The notes under the pieces are model-generated. The model did not search any database, was not told the origin of the DNA, and saw only the letters and a list, made by a program, of their open reading frames with translations. Positions 26,801-39,100 of a DNA stretch of 64,000 nt are shown one piece after another. Location of the stretch: positions 124,001 to 188,000 of the forward strand of contig JAALGZ010000037.1 of NCBI GenBank assembly GCA_015227615.1, given 5' to 3'. The DNA comes from Labyrinthula sp. Ha (Eukaryota; Sar; Bigyra; Labyrinthulida; Labyrinthulaceae). A program made the translations under genes and the position numbers. Position 1 is the stretch's first letter. Every line of letters begins with the position of its first letter.

Positions 26801-26975
26801 TGACATCAATTTATGGGCAATGTCTACGTTCTTTTTCAATGAATATTATTATTTCCTGTTTCTTTTATATAACTGAATTTTTATCATACTTGAAAACAAA
26901 AAAATCTTCCAGACAATCACGATAGTGTTTGCGAATTGCCCAAAATATGGAACTGATTGCAACTGTTAATTTATA
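23888..26975. other. Gene desert
   Basis: No supported gene. The frames at 24556-24849 and 26584-26787 are not protein-like. TTGCCCAAAA at 26936-26945 is listed separately as a candidate promoter motif. Confidence 0.55.
26936..26945. promoter_or_regulatory. TTTTGGGCAA motif (reverse orientation) 69 nt before the start codon at 27015
   Basis: Reads TTGCCCAAAA on the plus strand. The same 10-mer occurs at 51723, 56748, 56885 and 61934, and four of the five copies lie within 70 nt of a start codon. Promoter role is inferred. Confidence 0.4.
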
Positions 26976-28160
26976 GAAGATAAAGAAACTGCAAAAGAAT
27001 ATTAAGAAAAAAGAATGCAGGGAACAATTGAAACTTATGAGTTTGGAAAAACTGAGAATGGTATCCATGCTCTTCGTTTTCTAATACAAAAGGATGTTTC
27101 TACAGTATGGACTGGAGTGAAGGATTTCGATAAGTTAGTTGCAGTTCTTTGTTCAAGCAAGGGTCAGACAACAAGAATCATTGGAAATAATGGGCAACCT
27201 GGAGCTGTGTACACCTGTCACTATGTGATCCAGCATCATGGAGATCTTAGAGATGAAGCACGTACTTTAAAGTATCAGATTAACGGAGTCGATGAAATCA
27301 ACAAGAAATTAACGTTGACAATTTCAGAAACTTCAAACGGACAACAAATATCTGGATCAGATACTTCAATCTCAATAGAAAAGTATTCTTTGAACCAAAA
27401 TTTTGCAGTGTATAAAACAGAGGCAAATGAAACAATCTCTACAGGAAAGTTTGCGAAGTACGTGCCTGTGTTAATGTTCTTGCCTTTTTTTATTATTGGC
27501 ATAGTGCTAGCTTCAAGAATTTCTTTTTTCTTTATTGTTCCTATGCTTATATTTATACTCTTTACAGGTGGATGTGGTTTTCTTGCTATGAAGAACAACT
27601 TAAATAATGCTCAGAATCAAATTGGTGAATTGGTAGATTTACTGAGAACATATTTTTTGAATATTCAGTCACTACAAGTTTTGACTAGTGCAACAACTAT
27701 TCCTGAAGCAATTATGGCAGATGATATTGAACAAGTAAAGTTTGCGCAAGTCGTATAGTTATAGAAAGGGGAATTTAATTCCTAAATGCACTTAATAGAA
27801 GAATCCAACTGCCTAAATCAAGCTTACCTAGTTTCCTCAGAATGAAGAATGAAAACTGGTGATATTGACAATATTCATTTATGTTGAGAGCAGTTTGCAT
27901 AGTTTAATTTTGCATGGCTTTCTTCAATCTGGATGGGTTACTTCTATTATTGGTTTAAACAGTTTTATTTCCACAGAATAAGTTTTTAAGATTCATATTC
28001 CTTTTAGCTTTATATTAATGCATATAATTTTTTCAGTCGGAAAATGGAACAGAAAGATATTTCTATATTTTGCATATTTAACACTTTATTTTTATCCGCT
28101 AACGAGTTGATACAATATTTCTTGTGGTAATCCTGTATCGAGTTCCTGGCGTAGAACAGA
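26976..28160 (+). repeat. Segmental duplication, copy 1 (inverted partner at 50186-51352)
   Basis: This segment holds the 27015-27758 gene plus about 400 bp of 3' flank and about 40 bp of 5' flank. It matches the reverse complement of 50186-51352. Coding parts are nearly identical; the flanks match well but carry more substitutions and small indels. The 3' homology stops near GTATCGAGTTCC at about 28146. The 5' homology fades around GAAGATAAA (26976-26984), which is where the MULE sits in copy 2. Confidence 0.85.
27015..27758 (+). CDS. SRPBCC/Bet v1-like N-terminal domain protein with two C-terminal membrane segments, copy 1
   Basis: The 247-residue product is intronless. Residues about 28-105 (VWTGVKDFDKL, then PGAVYTCH, LKYQINGVDEINKKLTLTIS) resemble the start and core strands of SRPBCC (polyketide cyclase/START-like) ligand-binding proteins: a tryptophan-containing helix, a G-A-V strand, then a Y-x-I and L-T-x-x-I strand pair. 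That is a moderate, pattern-based call. Two hydrophobic segments at about 149-168 and 170-192 form a hairpin anchor, followed by a soluble tail. It differs from the 50574-51317 copy at nine residues. Function unknown; lipid or hydrophobic ligand handling at a membrane is a guess from the fold. Confidence 0.7.
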   Translation: MQGTIETYEFGKTENGIHALRFLIQKDVSTVWTGVKDFDKLVAVLCSSKGQTTRIIGNNGQPGAVYTCHYVIQHHGDLRDEARTLKYQINGVDEINKKLTLTISETSNGQQISGSDTSISIEKYSLNQNFAVYKTEANETISTGKFAKYVPVLMFLPFFIIGIVLASRISFFFIVPMLIFILFTGGCGFLAMKNNLNNAQNQIGELVDLLRTYFLNIQSLQVLTSATTIPEAIMADDIEQVKFAQVV

Positions 28161-31100
28161 ACGGCATACTTTATCAGAGAATTGATGTACAATTAAAATG
28201 AGACAAATGAATGTTAAACAGTTTCGGACATATGTAGAGCTCAAGAAAAATAGTTCATTGCCTCTAATGATTGATTTCAGTATTTTCTCTTGTAATTTGG
28301 TCTTTCATTATAAAGTAACCCCTGTAGATTTATTTCAGATATGGCAATTAGTGACAATAGCCCGAATGGAATAATTATATATGTTGCAATAAAATCTATG
28401 TTTTCTGACTTTGCGAGTTCTATTTAATTTTCTTATATTCTGTTCAGGGAAAAGAGCTCAATTTATACTCTTCTTATGGTTTACCTTGGTCAAGGTTCTT
28501 CATTTAGGTAACCAAGAAGAGAAAATGATATGAATTTCAATGTGTAGGCAAAAATCAGGGGTGCCAGATCATGATATGATGCACTTCACATTCTACTTGG
28601 GGAAAACATGACCGAGGGAAGAATTGTTCAGTCTTAGCCCCTGTCACCTATGGTCTCCCATTTGATCATTTATACTTAGTAGAGCAAGAAAAGAAAATAC
28701 TTACTTCAACAGTGTTTCTTAAAAATAATGTAGCATACTTTTACTTTTTGGAGTAGACTTAGTGGCTTATAGGAAGAGACTCCAAGCGTCACCATGTTAA
28801 GCTCCCTTCAAGCTCACGTTGAGTGTGGTAGGTTTATGGAACGATTTTCTAGTGCTTCATCAGTCGATATAATTTGCTTGAAGATAGAGAACTGCTGTCT
28901 CTTACGAAACGACAATAAAATATAGTTGAAATGTTTTGTGATTTTGCAAGGCAGAACATTTATATGGAAATCACATTTTTATATAACCTATTTCTTCTAA
29001 TTTTGCCAGTAATTAGTAAATACATATAGAAACGTACACCTTGAATAGTGGTAAACATATATATATATAAAATTATACTAATTATCAAAATTTGATCCTT
29101 TGGGACTTTTACTTGCTTGCTCTAGTTTCACATCGTTGGGCTAAATATAGTTCTATTACCCCGTATTGCAAAGCGCCATTATTCTTATCACCTTCTTGTA
29201 CCTTAAAAGATAATCCAGCAACATGGAATTGTCTATGGTTTATTTACCTTTTTTGTTGCCGTACTGTTTTCTACTAATACTACATATAGATGTGATTATT
29301 AATTTGTTCTTGTTTTAGGTAGATCATATAAAAATTCGAATTTAGTTTTCTTTTTCATTGAGACATGTATTAGCGTCCATTGAATCTCATAAAGAAGCAG
29401 CTTCAAGAGGAATTGTTGTTCGATTATTCTACTCAAAAACCTAAAATTCTTCATTTGGATAGATGTAATAAGAACGAATCCCGCGTAATTTTCCAATTAC
29501 AACTTTAGTCTCAAATTATCATTTTTACTCCAATAGAGAAAATAAACAGGAAACAGCTTTAGGACTGTCAAGATCATCTATCTTAATACAAACTCATGCA
29601 GATTTTCAAGATTGTTGGAAGAACTAGGTCTTAATCAATCTAAGCTTACCTCAGTTACACCTATTAACCAAACTCAAACATATTGAAAATACGCGGACCC
29701 CCTTTAAGATTTTGATGATTGGTTATATACAAAAACAATGGTGTTCTATACTATAATGGCTCTAGTTTAAGGAGGGTATTAGAATTTCTTGATAGTCAAA
29801 CGGAAGGATCGATTCCAGTATGAACGGAAATTAAATAGCGGTATACAGAAACTTGGTAACACTATCGTTTAGTGGAAAATTTTAGTAGTCAATCTAAGTT
29901 ATTTCACCGGGTTTTATAATAGTTAGGTTTACGATTTTATGTTTTCTTAATATATCAAACGAATTTTGAGATTTTTTTTGGCAGACAGGCTGTACGAATC
30001 TTGATATTATCAAGAGTACAACCAGAGGCTCTTGCTATATGGTCCACCAGATTATCCAGCTCAACACATTCCTCCAGCAAGAAGAGCGGAGACAATGCCA
30101 ATTTCCAGAAAATTAATTTCCCATCCCACCTATTACCAAGATATTTCTAGCCATTTGGACATTTGACGTTATTTGGGTACGACACAAAAAACGGCAAAGA
30201 AAAATATCTGGGCAATTTGACGCTTGACTCTGTGGAGAAGATTTACTCTGAGGGATTATAATACATTAAAAAAATTCTATAGCAATTAAGGAATGTCAAA
30301 GTCCGATAAAATATATCAAAACTAAAAATTCTTGATAATTACATTTGACTTTGAATATTTTTTCTTCAAACGGTAGCGTAAGAATATTATTGACTCTATT
30401 TAGTTCTTAAATCTCAGCCAATAAGTAATATATTCTCAGTAAAATACTTAAAATGAGAGCTAACCATACCTGCCATCACGATATTTAAATGACTTACTCT
30501 AGTCATATAATTTTAGCAGTTGCGTGCCTATGGTGCAACATTTCAATGAAACATTTGCATGAACTACATTTAGATCTTTAACTTACACAAAGAAGAAACC
30601 TTCACCTCCTAAAAGGGACTAATTTGATAAGAAATATCAATAATAATTAGAAAATCATTTTGATTATCAACAACAATATAATTTGAATTTTGATTTTCAT
30701 CAAATCATTCTGATTTTATCTTGAGTATTAATGGGTTATCAATCAAAAATTGGACCATATAATTTCGGGCGAAACAGCTCAAGAACAGATGTCTTATTCA
30801 TGTATCATGTGAAAATCCAGAATATAACACTGTATGGACCGGGAATAGTCGAGCAATACAATCCAGTAGGATTGCATGCCCTCCTTTTTGAAGAAATTCA
30901 TAAAATGGCAAAGCAAAATATGGATATTTTTGCCACTTGACCCCATTTATTTTTTAAAAATGATTAATAGAAATGATTTGGAAGTTAGAAGCAATCAATG
31001 AGAAAAACATAGGCACATAATTTAATGATGAAACATCAACAATTTTTATCCGACCTCTATACACTATAAACCTCTGTAATCAAAACTTAGTATTTTCTAC

Positions 31101-32671
31101 AAAAGAAGATATTAACCACGTGAGGCAGAAGATAATACTTGTAATATTTTTTTGTGATACACTGAAGCATATGATTGATTGAAGAACTTGACCCTTTGAG
31201 TTTGGAACAGATATTTGAGTATTCAAGAAAAAGATATAAGTATGATATGTTATTTGCCATCACGAAAGAAACAATCATGTTAAAAAAAGCAAAATGCGTG
31301 TTTCGGATGCAAAAATGATATTAGCAACATTTCATTGGTAAATAGCCTCTGTATAAGTGCTTGAAATATCATCAATCTTAAGAAATATCACACACAGTAT
31401 GATCATTAAGGTAGCGTTCCTTGTACTAGAATAAGAAGTTAAGTGGTGGTGTCAGATTTATGAGCCTGACTTCCTAAAACCTTGGTTTTCATCTATAATT
31501 TGAAAATTTTTTATGTATATGCAGGATTACCTCGTATTTAATGTGTAGAAGTGTTTCTCCAGTGGTTCAAAAGCCTCCAATAGCATCTAATACTAAAGGA
31601 GAGCTACCACGTTTGATGGTTTACTTGAATTTTTCAGCGTGCTGAGATGAGCCCTGGTTAAATTTAGATATTCCAAGGCAAAATTTCTTATATAAAAACC
31701 GTGAAGCCTTGCTACACTAAGGTTGAAGACTTCATCAGGGCAGATTTTGCTAAACTCAAATCGATTCTGGAAAGAGCTGACTTATGAAATGCCCCCAAAC
31801 GGTAAGATGAACTTGGAACTTAGTCTCATTTCGATGGAATAGGGTAATATGATTCTTTTGATTCTATTATAGTGACTTTTGGAATTTTAATGAAGTTATC
31901 ATCAGTGTTCATCCATCCGGCAACATGTAAACTTCGCGAGGAGCGCTTTCGTGCATTAACCCTTGCTGGAATACCTTGACGTAAAAAATATCGTATAATT
32001 AAGAGAATGGAGATCATGGGAAAACAGAACTAGAGCAAACCCTTTTTGCTCTAATTTTGGCAAAGTTGTTGAGATAAAAGAGTACAAACTACTCGCCTTC
32101 TCTTTAGAATTTACTAGTTTCATATCAATGGTGAAACGTCGTCTTACTTTCAAACTGAATGTAGTTCTTCATTTTCATATTCGCTCATTTCTATCACTAT
32201 TATCATTCTCTACCGTTCATTTTCGGTATTACTCTTAGTCAAAACCGTACACAGTTCCTTGAAAACACTTTAAATCAAATGCTTACGACTAGGGATGTCA
32301 ACGTTTTGTTGTAATGAGAAATCAAGTCGCTTGATGGGAGGAAGATTTAAGATCTTATGTGAATGTTAAAAAAAAATTACTTTTCTTTCTTTTTCAGGCT
32401 TAATTCAAGTTCAAGCAAGAATAAAACACAATAAATCTAGTATTTTGAGATTTTAACTGATCATTTCTATTCTTTGAAATATCAATTTTGATTGGATGAT
32501 TACACCAATCATATCATTCCGATCTTAGTACCCGAGTTTACTACTATAAGGTACAAACGAAAACGCAAAGAACATTCTTCTACACATATATTTTACCATC
32601 ATAATTTAAAAGTCTATTACCAAAACAAGAACAAAACTAAAAATAAAGTTTCGGACAAATTAAAATTTTTC
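28161..32671. other. Gene desert
   Basis: No supported gene in about 4.5 kb. The frame at 30731-30940 starts with ATG (MGYQSKIGPYNFGR) and is the least unlikely small protein, but nothing around it supports it. The plus-strand frame upstream of the carrier gene at 32492 begins at TTG and is not used as a start. Confidence 0.55.
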
Positions 32672-33858
32672 ATGAGTCAATTTAATTTAATCCTATCTAC
32701 ACTTCTTACCACTTTAGAAGCAATAATTACAGGTATATACGTAAATTTCTTTATCTTATAGTTATAATGGTCTACTGTTCAGGATTCATACTTGTCAAAT
32801 TAAAAAAAATAAATGCACATGGAGTTCAACTTATTTCTCAAGTATCAAGTAACTTATTTATTCCAAGTTTACTTTTCATTCGTCTTGGTGGAACTCTATC
32901 TTTGGATATGTTAATTTACGCATATAAACTTCCTTTGATTGGAACTTTTATTGTTTTTTATAATTATTCTATTGCAAAATATATTCTTCTTCCACTTGCT
33001 AATCCCCCAGAAAATATAAGAGTATGGTTTATTCTTGGTCAGACTATTACAAACTATGTTTCTATTCCACTCATTCTCTTAACTTCCATATGTTCTCAAA
33101 TTTCTTTTCCAAAATCAAAATTCTTTTCAAGTATAAACAAAACAGAATATTTTACAGCAGAAGAATGTTTGGAAACTGCTGAACTTTATATATTTGTTAT
33201 GAGTTTTGTTTCTATTCTTCTTTTATTTTCTTTTGGTTGGATATATGCAGAAAATCAAGTGATCAAAACTACAAAAGGAATAAATGAAGTTCCTTCAAGA
33301 ACTATTTATGATCTTATTCTACTTATTCTCAATCGTCCAATTAACTCTTCTCAACTATTAGGTATTTCCATTGGATTAATTTCACCAATTCAAACATTTC
33401 TTTTCGCAACTTTAGAGCCGTTAACTTCAGGGGTTCGCATTATTTCAAGAGCAGCAACACCAACTATAAATGTAATAATGTCTTGTACTTTAGCACTTCG
33501 TGTAGAAACATTTGATAAATTAAGTGATATATTGAATAAAGAAAAAATAGGTGTAGAAAAAAGAACAATATTAGTATATGCTTTTGGAAGAATGGTTTTT
33601 GTTCCTGCAATAACTTTTCCTTGGATGTATATTTTAGGAGATATTATTTTTCCAGATGATGATTTGATGAAACTTGTTGTTTATTTGGAGTTGTTTATTC
33701 CAAGTGCTAATTTTACTGTTGTTCTAGCTCAGATGTTAAAGTTGACTGAAGTTGCTGAAACTATGGCTGTTGGCGCTTTATTACAATACTTGATTGGAAT
33801 TGTTTCGATAACTTTTTATGGTTTTTTAGTAATATATTTGTTAGGCTTAGAAATATAG
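32672..33858 (+). CDS. PIN-LIKES/auxin efflux carrier family membrane transporter; 2 exons
   Basis: The gene splits into exons 32672-32732 and 32762-33858 around a 29-nt GT-AG intron. Using it adds 22 residues (MSQFNLILSTLL, then the TLEAIIT junction) to the frame that opens at 32767 and completes the first membrane segment, giving 385 residues. Hydrophobic segments fall as five N-terminal and five C-terminal helices around a short loop, the usual 5+5 plan of the AEC (bile/arsenite/riboflavin superfamily) carriers. Family-like features are NLFIPSLLF in helix 2, PPENIRVWFILGQ before helix 4, NYVSIPLILL with a cysteine following (PILS proteins have N-x-G-N-x-P-L), and IGLISPIQTFLF opening the second half. 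The short central loop fits PILS or fungal homologues better than canonical PIN. The likely site is the ER or another endomembrane; the substrate is unknown. Confidence 0.8.
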
Positions 33859-34185
33859 AATATATAATTAGAAGTTCTGTCTTAAAAAAACTTGGTGATA
33901 GTATCATAGTATTAGTTTTCTTGAAAAGAACTCACAATGAGATCTTCACAATATCAAAGTGAATATAAAGATAATTCATCTAAACTTGATGTATATATTC
34001 AACCTCTGGAGAGCTTAGAGGGATTGCTCTAGCTAATCAAACTTAATTGAATTCATCAGAAGAAGAACTTACGCAATCAAAGAGCAACAACTGTTTGATT
34101 CTTCTGCAAGAGCTAGCCTAGATCTTGCTTCTATTTGAGCTATATGACTTATTTTGTGGTCATATAACAATCAAGAACTTTAGTA
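33859..34185. other. Intergenic region between convergent genes
   Basis: A 327-bp stretch holding the 3' ends of the carrier (plus) and mannosidase (minus) genes. No gene seen. Confidence 0.6.
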
Positions 34186-36070
34186 TCACACATGAAACCT
34201 CTTGAATGGATGTCCTTCTGTATTAAACACCCAGTCCTCTAAATTAACCACAGGCTCATCATCAAACAAGAGATATAAATACTTTAACACTTCAGCAAAG
34301 AAAAAGCTTTCCATACTGTCTTCAACGATTCCTTTTCCTTTAAACGCATCTCTTATAGATCCATATCCAAACTTTGTTTTACAGTGCTCTTCAATACTTT
34401 CCAAAATCTTCGCACCCCATAATCTGTAAATTGGATGCTTTGTAACTTGATACAAGACGTATAGACTTTCAATAGTCTCTGGACGAAGATCATATTGTCC
34501 ATTGACACTTCGAATTTCTGTCTCAACACTTTTGCCTGATCTCAATTCCATCACATCTCCACTCAATCCAGTAGCACTACGGCTGTAGAACTGATAACAT
34601 CCATACATTAACTGCTTTGCAATTATAAGATCTTCTTGCTTATGGGCAGAAAATCTTGATCCCAGTGCAAACATCCCAGGAGTGAAACAAACTAAATGTG
34701 TAATTCTTTTTGAAAAAGTTTTCGACTAAATGTGACAGTAAGAAAACAACATACAGATGTGAGATCAACAAGAAATCGTAGGTTGGAAGGTTGTGTTTTG
34801 TATAAGAGATGCTTCACAAGTCCATTTCTTGCTTTATTGTACCTTTCAAGCGCTAGATCCTTATTCTTACTACCTTGGATGTGTACTTTGAGCAAGTATT
34901 CGTAAAAAGAATCACCTAGAGCCCCAATCGAGTACTTATTTCCAACAGATTTTCCTGTCTTTGGATTTACAAATAGTGGGAATAAACCATCTAATCCTTC
35001 ATTTTTTTCGTACAATACATCCAGCGCATTAACTCCATATCTTTCAAACTCTTTCATCCCAGTTAAATTACTCAATGCATAGAACTAAACAGTTATCAAA
35101 ATATCAACAATTCACTTCTAATTGAAAACTTCCTACTTCAGCAAGTAAAGTTTGTCCATGAACCCAGTTTGGAAACTTTCTTTCCCCTGTTTTCAAGTTG
35201 ACATCGCCAGCTGGCAGTTTATTCTTTCCAAAAGCTTTGACTAGCCGTTTACCTAAGTCTCTAGAAAGTTCTAGAAAGACTGAGTCGTCCGTTAAATAGA
35301 AAGCAGAAAGCAAACCGCCAAGATCTCGAATTGTAGTTTCAAAGAAAGAAGCAAAATGGTTTCTGAGAATAAAAATATTGGAAAAGATACTTGTTGTAAT
35401 CTAAATATGTGGCAATGTAGTTTGTCGCACGTGAAAATTCTTCTTTCAAGTTCATTATCCAGAGAGTACTGAGAGAATCTATGAGTGTCACTGCATGTCC
35501 ACCCCATCTATTGTTTGATTTTCCTGAGCTAAAGAGATAGAAAACATGAAAGAAAGTACATTGGCTGAAGTTCATCTTTACCAAAGGCAAGTTTCTCATA
35601 GTTGGAATACGCGAACTTCATCATATTTCGAATACGATTTTTTCGTTCTGATGAAAAGGATGGCAAATGAGAAAGTATTTGTGCAGTTACTTCAGGAAGA
35701 TCTCCATCAGCAAACTAGAAATGAGTGACAAAAAAAAAGGAACATTTGCAGGTGAAAACATTGACTCAAATTGCTGTAGAGTGATAATTCCGTTGGGTTT
35801 AACGAATGATGTAGGAACAGTAGAAGGTGACGCTGTAATAAGAACTTTATTCTTTTGATGTCTAAGTCGATTTTTTGTTTGTTCAGCGGCTGCTTGGGCA
35901 TTGTTGAACGAGAAAACTACACTTGTTGAGGTCTATGATAATGATATTACACAATAAGTTACAATAAATATTGAAAATATAATAATAAGTTGAAAAAAAT
36001 ATAAGAACTTTCGTTTCCAAGGTGTTTTTGAAGTTGTTGGGTCGTTGTTCTTGTTTGTTTTTTCATTCAT
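34186..36070 (-). CDS. Class I alpha-1,2-mannosidase (GH47), ER/Golgi N-glycan trimming; 7 exons
   Basis: Removes alpha-1,2-mannose from N-glycans in the ER/Golgi lumen. Exons in gene order are 36070-35963, 35932-35744, 35714-35560, 35528-35391, 35362-35116, 35084-34755 and 34725-34186; the six introns are 28-31 nt, all GT-AG. The assembled product has 568 residues with a basic N-terminus and a signal anchor (KFLYFFQLIIIFSIFI, about 21-36), i.e. type II topology. GH47 landmarks: a MKFAYSNYEKLAFGKDELQPI block (about 130-151), WGGHAVTLIDSLSTLWIMNL, FFETTIRDLGGLLSAFYL (first catalytic glutamate), GDSFYEYLLK (aspartate), THLVCFTPGM, LRPETIESLYVLY (second glutamate) and FNTEGHPF at the end (calcium-binding threonine). 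All catalytic positions expected for the family are present. ER-type versus Golgi-type is not resolved from sequence alone. Confidence 0.92.
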
Positions 36071-36080
36071 CTTTTTCTTC

Positions 36081-36103
36081 TATTTCTACAGTAATGCACC
36101 ATT
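36081..36103. promoter_or_regulatory. 23-bp block shared with the upstream region of the bZIP gene
   Basis: Located 11-33 nt upstream of the mannosidase start. It matches 40771-40793 at 21 of 23 positions (core ACAGTAATSCACCATT). An 11-nt part, GTAATGCACCA, also occurs in reverse at about 54629 upstream of homoserine dehydrogenase. Possibly a shared promoter element. Confidence 0.35.
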
Positions 36104-39100
36104 GTTGTTTAAGTTGGAGTCAATATTCAATAGACCACTTACTTCGATACTTTCTTCCCGTAATTTCCCGAGGTTTCGGTTTTCACTGTATACCCGGAGA
36201 CCTCTTTCCAATCCCCTAGGCTTCAATATGATATAACCAAAACTTTGTAAAGCAATAAGGTCTTTCATATCTCATCTTTCTTTTCTTTGGTAAGCCAAGG
36301 TTTTTCCTGTAGGTTTCCTTCTACGAAGTATTTCTGAGATTAGTTCAATTATAAAATGTTCAAGCCTTAATTGTTGGTTTTACACAAAGATTTATTATTT
36401 CAAACATTGATTCTGATATCTCAGTGAAGTGGATTAATCGAAATAGGTCTGAAGTATTAAGTAATCTTCCTCATTCTTTGTGGTAAAAATTGATAAGATT
36501 TAAGTTAAACATAGAGTTGAATCTACTGAAGCAGATTCTACCTTTAGAGATCTACAGCTCTGCATATCTTAAAATTGTATCTATTTTTGGTTGGGATAGA
36601 CTAGAACTTCATATAATCTACATTAGTATCTACACCCTGCTACTGCAATATGTTGTCAACCAAAGCACTTTTTAACACAGTTTGTATAATTTAGTGCAGA
36701 TCATATAATGACTATAGTATTCACCATTGCATAATTTAACCCGCACTCTGTGATATTTCTATTTATATTCAACAAAAAGCGAAATAAGTATCATTTTGTA
36801 ACAGGTCAATTTTTTTCATGTACTTTAATGGCAAAATAAGTCTGTTAACGTATACTTACAAGAATAAGAATGTTTTGAGTTTTCTGAATTAATTTTCAAA
36901 ATTTTTTAAGGGTACAAGTTTAGGTAGTGGTTAAAAGAAGTAAGCATCACAGTTTTCATCACAACATATCAAATTTTCTCATGTGTTGAGGTTTTATTGT
37001 TTTGAAAAAGTTCAATATAGCGCTCTACTTGGAGTTAGCATTAAGAAACCCCTTGGAAAACTATCAGCCAACTATAACTTTAAGATATATGATAATTTAG
37101 TCTGTGCATTTTGAACTAAGCCTTGTGTTGTCAAAATCATTAGCTAAAACCCATTGAATATTTGTCCTGAAAATGGAAGAAAAGTAGTAACCCCATTTCA
37201 GTGGATAATGAAGAGCCCAGTATCAATACTTAATTTCAAAAAATTCTGGGGATAAATTAAATTAAAGAAACAAGCACATGTGCTATGATCTATTAGATGA
37301 AAAGTACACTTACCTTGCATCTTGGCAAGTTAATAAAGTAGTTTGGCTACGTAGCTTCTACTATTTATACTCGAATTGCTTATTGACATTTCTCCTCCTA
37401 AATTTTGAACTTTTTATCTATTCTATTACTACGAGATACTTATAGTCTTCAATTTTTTTAACAGGTTTGCTTGATTTCTTTCATAGCCCCAATATTTCCA
37501 TGTTTCAGTAGAATTTAAAGAGGAGAAACTAGTTGCTGTTAGTGGTTTGAAGAATGTACTGGTTATACTATGTGTAAACGAGTTAAGACGCATTCGATGC
37601 CTTCTTTTCAGAGAAAAATAATTCTAAATAATACTTAATTTTCTTATGCTTTAATCTTTCTAGGTAAAATAATCGGAAGAACAGATTTTTCTTATAAAGG
37701 TTCTTAGAAATATGAAACTACATAGAGTACAATCATGCTAAACTCAATCTTATGCATTTGAACAATCTCAAATTCTACCCAGCGATCATTTACTTAAATT
37801 TTTCTTGTACAAGAGGTTATTCAATTCTGGTACCACTTGAAATATTTTAAAACTTGATCAATCCAATTCTGTATATTTAGAATTGAAATATATTACGTTA
37901 AATCATTAGGGGTTACACCTTCCAAGAACAAATTACACACTAGGGACACTTCGTTCAAATATGTTTTTCAAAAGGATGAAAACACACAAACTAATTGAAC
38001 AACCAAAAGAATTATCCGGCATAAAGTTGGAGAAGAATATGGAATATTGATTTAAAAGGCGGATATCAAGATTTCTAAGTAGAACTAATTCAATTTCTTT
38101 CTTAAGTGCAAAGACCGTTTTAAAGGTAAAAAGCATGGCTCTCCCTCAAATATAAGAGTACAGACTTGTCACTACATTGACATAGTTTTTGCTGAAACCT
38201 GTTTCTGTAAAGCTTAAATCCCATGTATTAATAGACAGTAACAGAAAATATACCAGCTACGCTAATATATAGTCAAACGGGAACACCTGCTAAACTAAGA
38301 ACAAGTCAAACTGTACTCCTAGATATGAGTGAGAAAAGTATAATTTATAAAATGAAAATCAAGAATAGAATAAAACCACATTTTAGGCAAAATGATAAAT
38401 TTTAACAAATGATAGCACCAATAGCTTTAAAATTTTCTCTGTTATTAAAAATCCATGCAGAGCAACCGACACTTGATTTTGCATCGTTCTGTGATACAGC
38501 ACCGCCCTAATCATTAAGCACTAGTTTGATCAATCTTTGACTATATGGCGCGAATTAATTTTTATAAAAATTAATACGAAATTAAACTCTGAAATTTTTA
38601 AGCTTTAAAAGATAAGGCACGGAAAAGGCGCTAAATTATTTCTGTAGCTAGTAGTTCCTAGGTTTATGCATAGAAGTGACTCTTTCATAGGCCCTAGTCC
38701 ACAATGAATAATTTTTTCTTGCTTCATTTCACTCGTTTCTCAAAAAACGTCGTGTTCTTCTAAGTCTAATAGAGGGACGTAACACCCGAAGAATTAGAAC
38801 AATAAAATTTCATTCAAATGCTAAGCCATTATCGAAAAAGTACACATAATATAAATATGATAAAAGTCCTTTTACTTGTGCCTCCTTGTTCATTATATTT
38901 GCATTGACGGACTATATGTGTTCTTGTGAAGTCGATGGGGGACATGAAAAAATTTGGTATCCCTAATAAGGTAGAGTAGACTTGACTTAAATAGCATTCC
39001 GAGCAACTGACAGCGGATGATGAGTTTTCCAATTGAAAGAAATGAATGAAATATTTCATTTAACTAAAAAGGTTAAACCTAGATAGTTATATGATTGTCT

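Noticed and set aside
30731-30940. 69-codon ATG frame (MGYQSKIGPYNFGR)
   Set aside because: Isolated, no recognisable motif, and no neighbour or conserved element supports it.
32767-32771. ATG at 32767 as start of the PILS-type carrier
   Set aside because: It would cut the first membrane helix. The upstream ATG at 32672 joined by a 29-nt intron completes it and matches the intron size of other genes.
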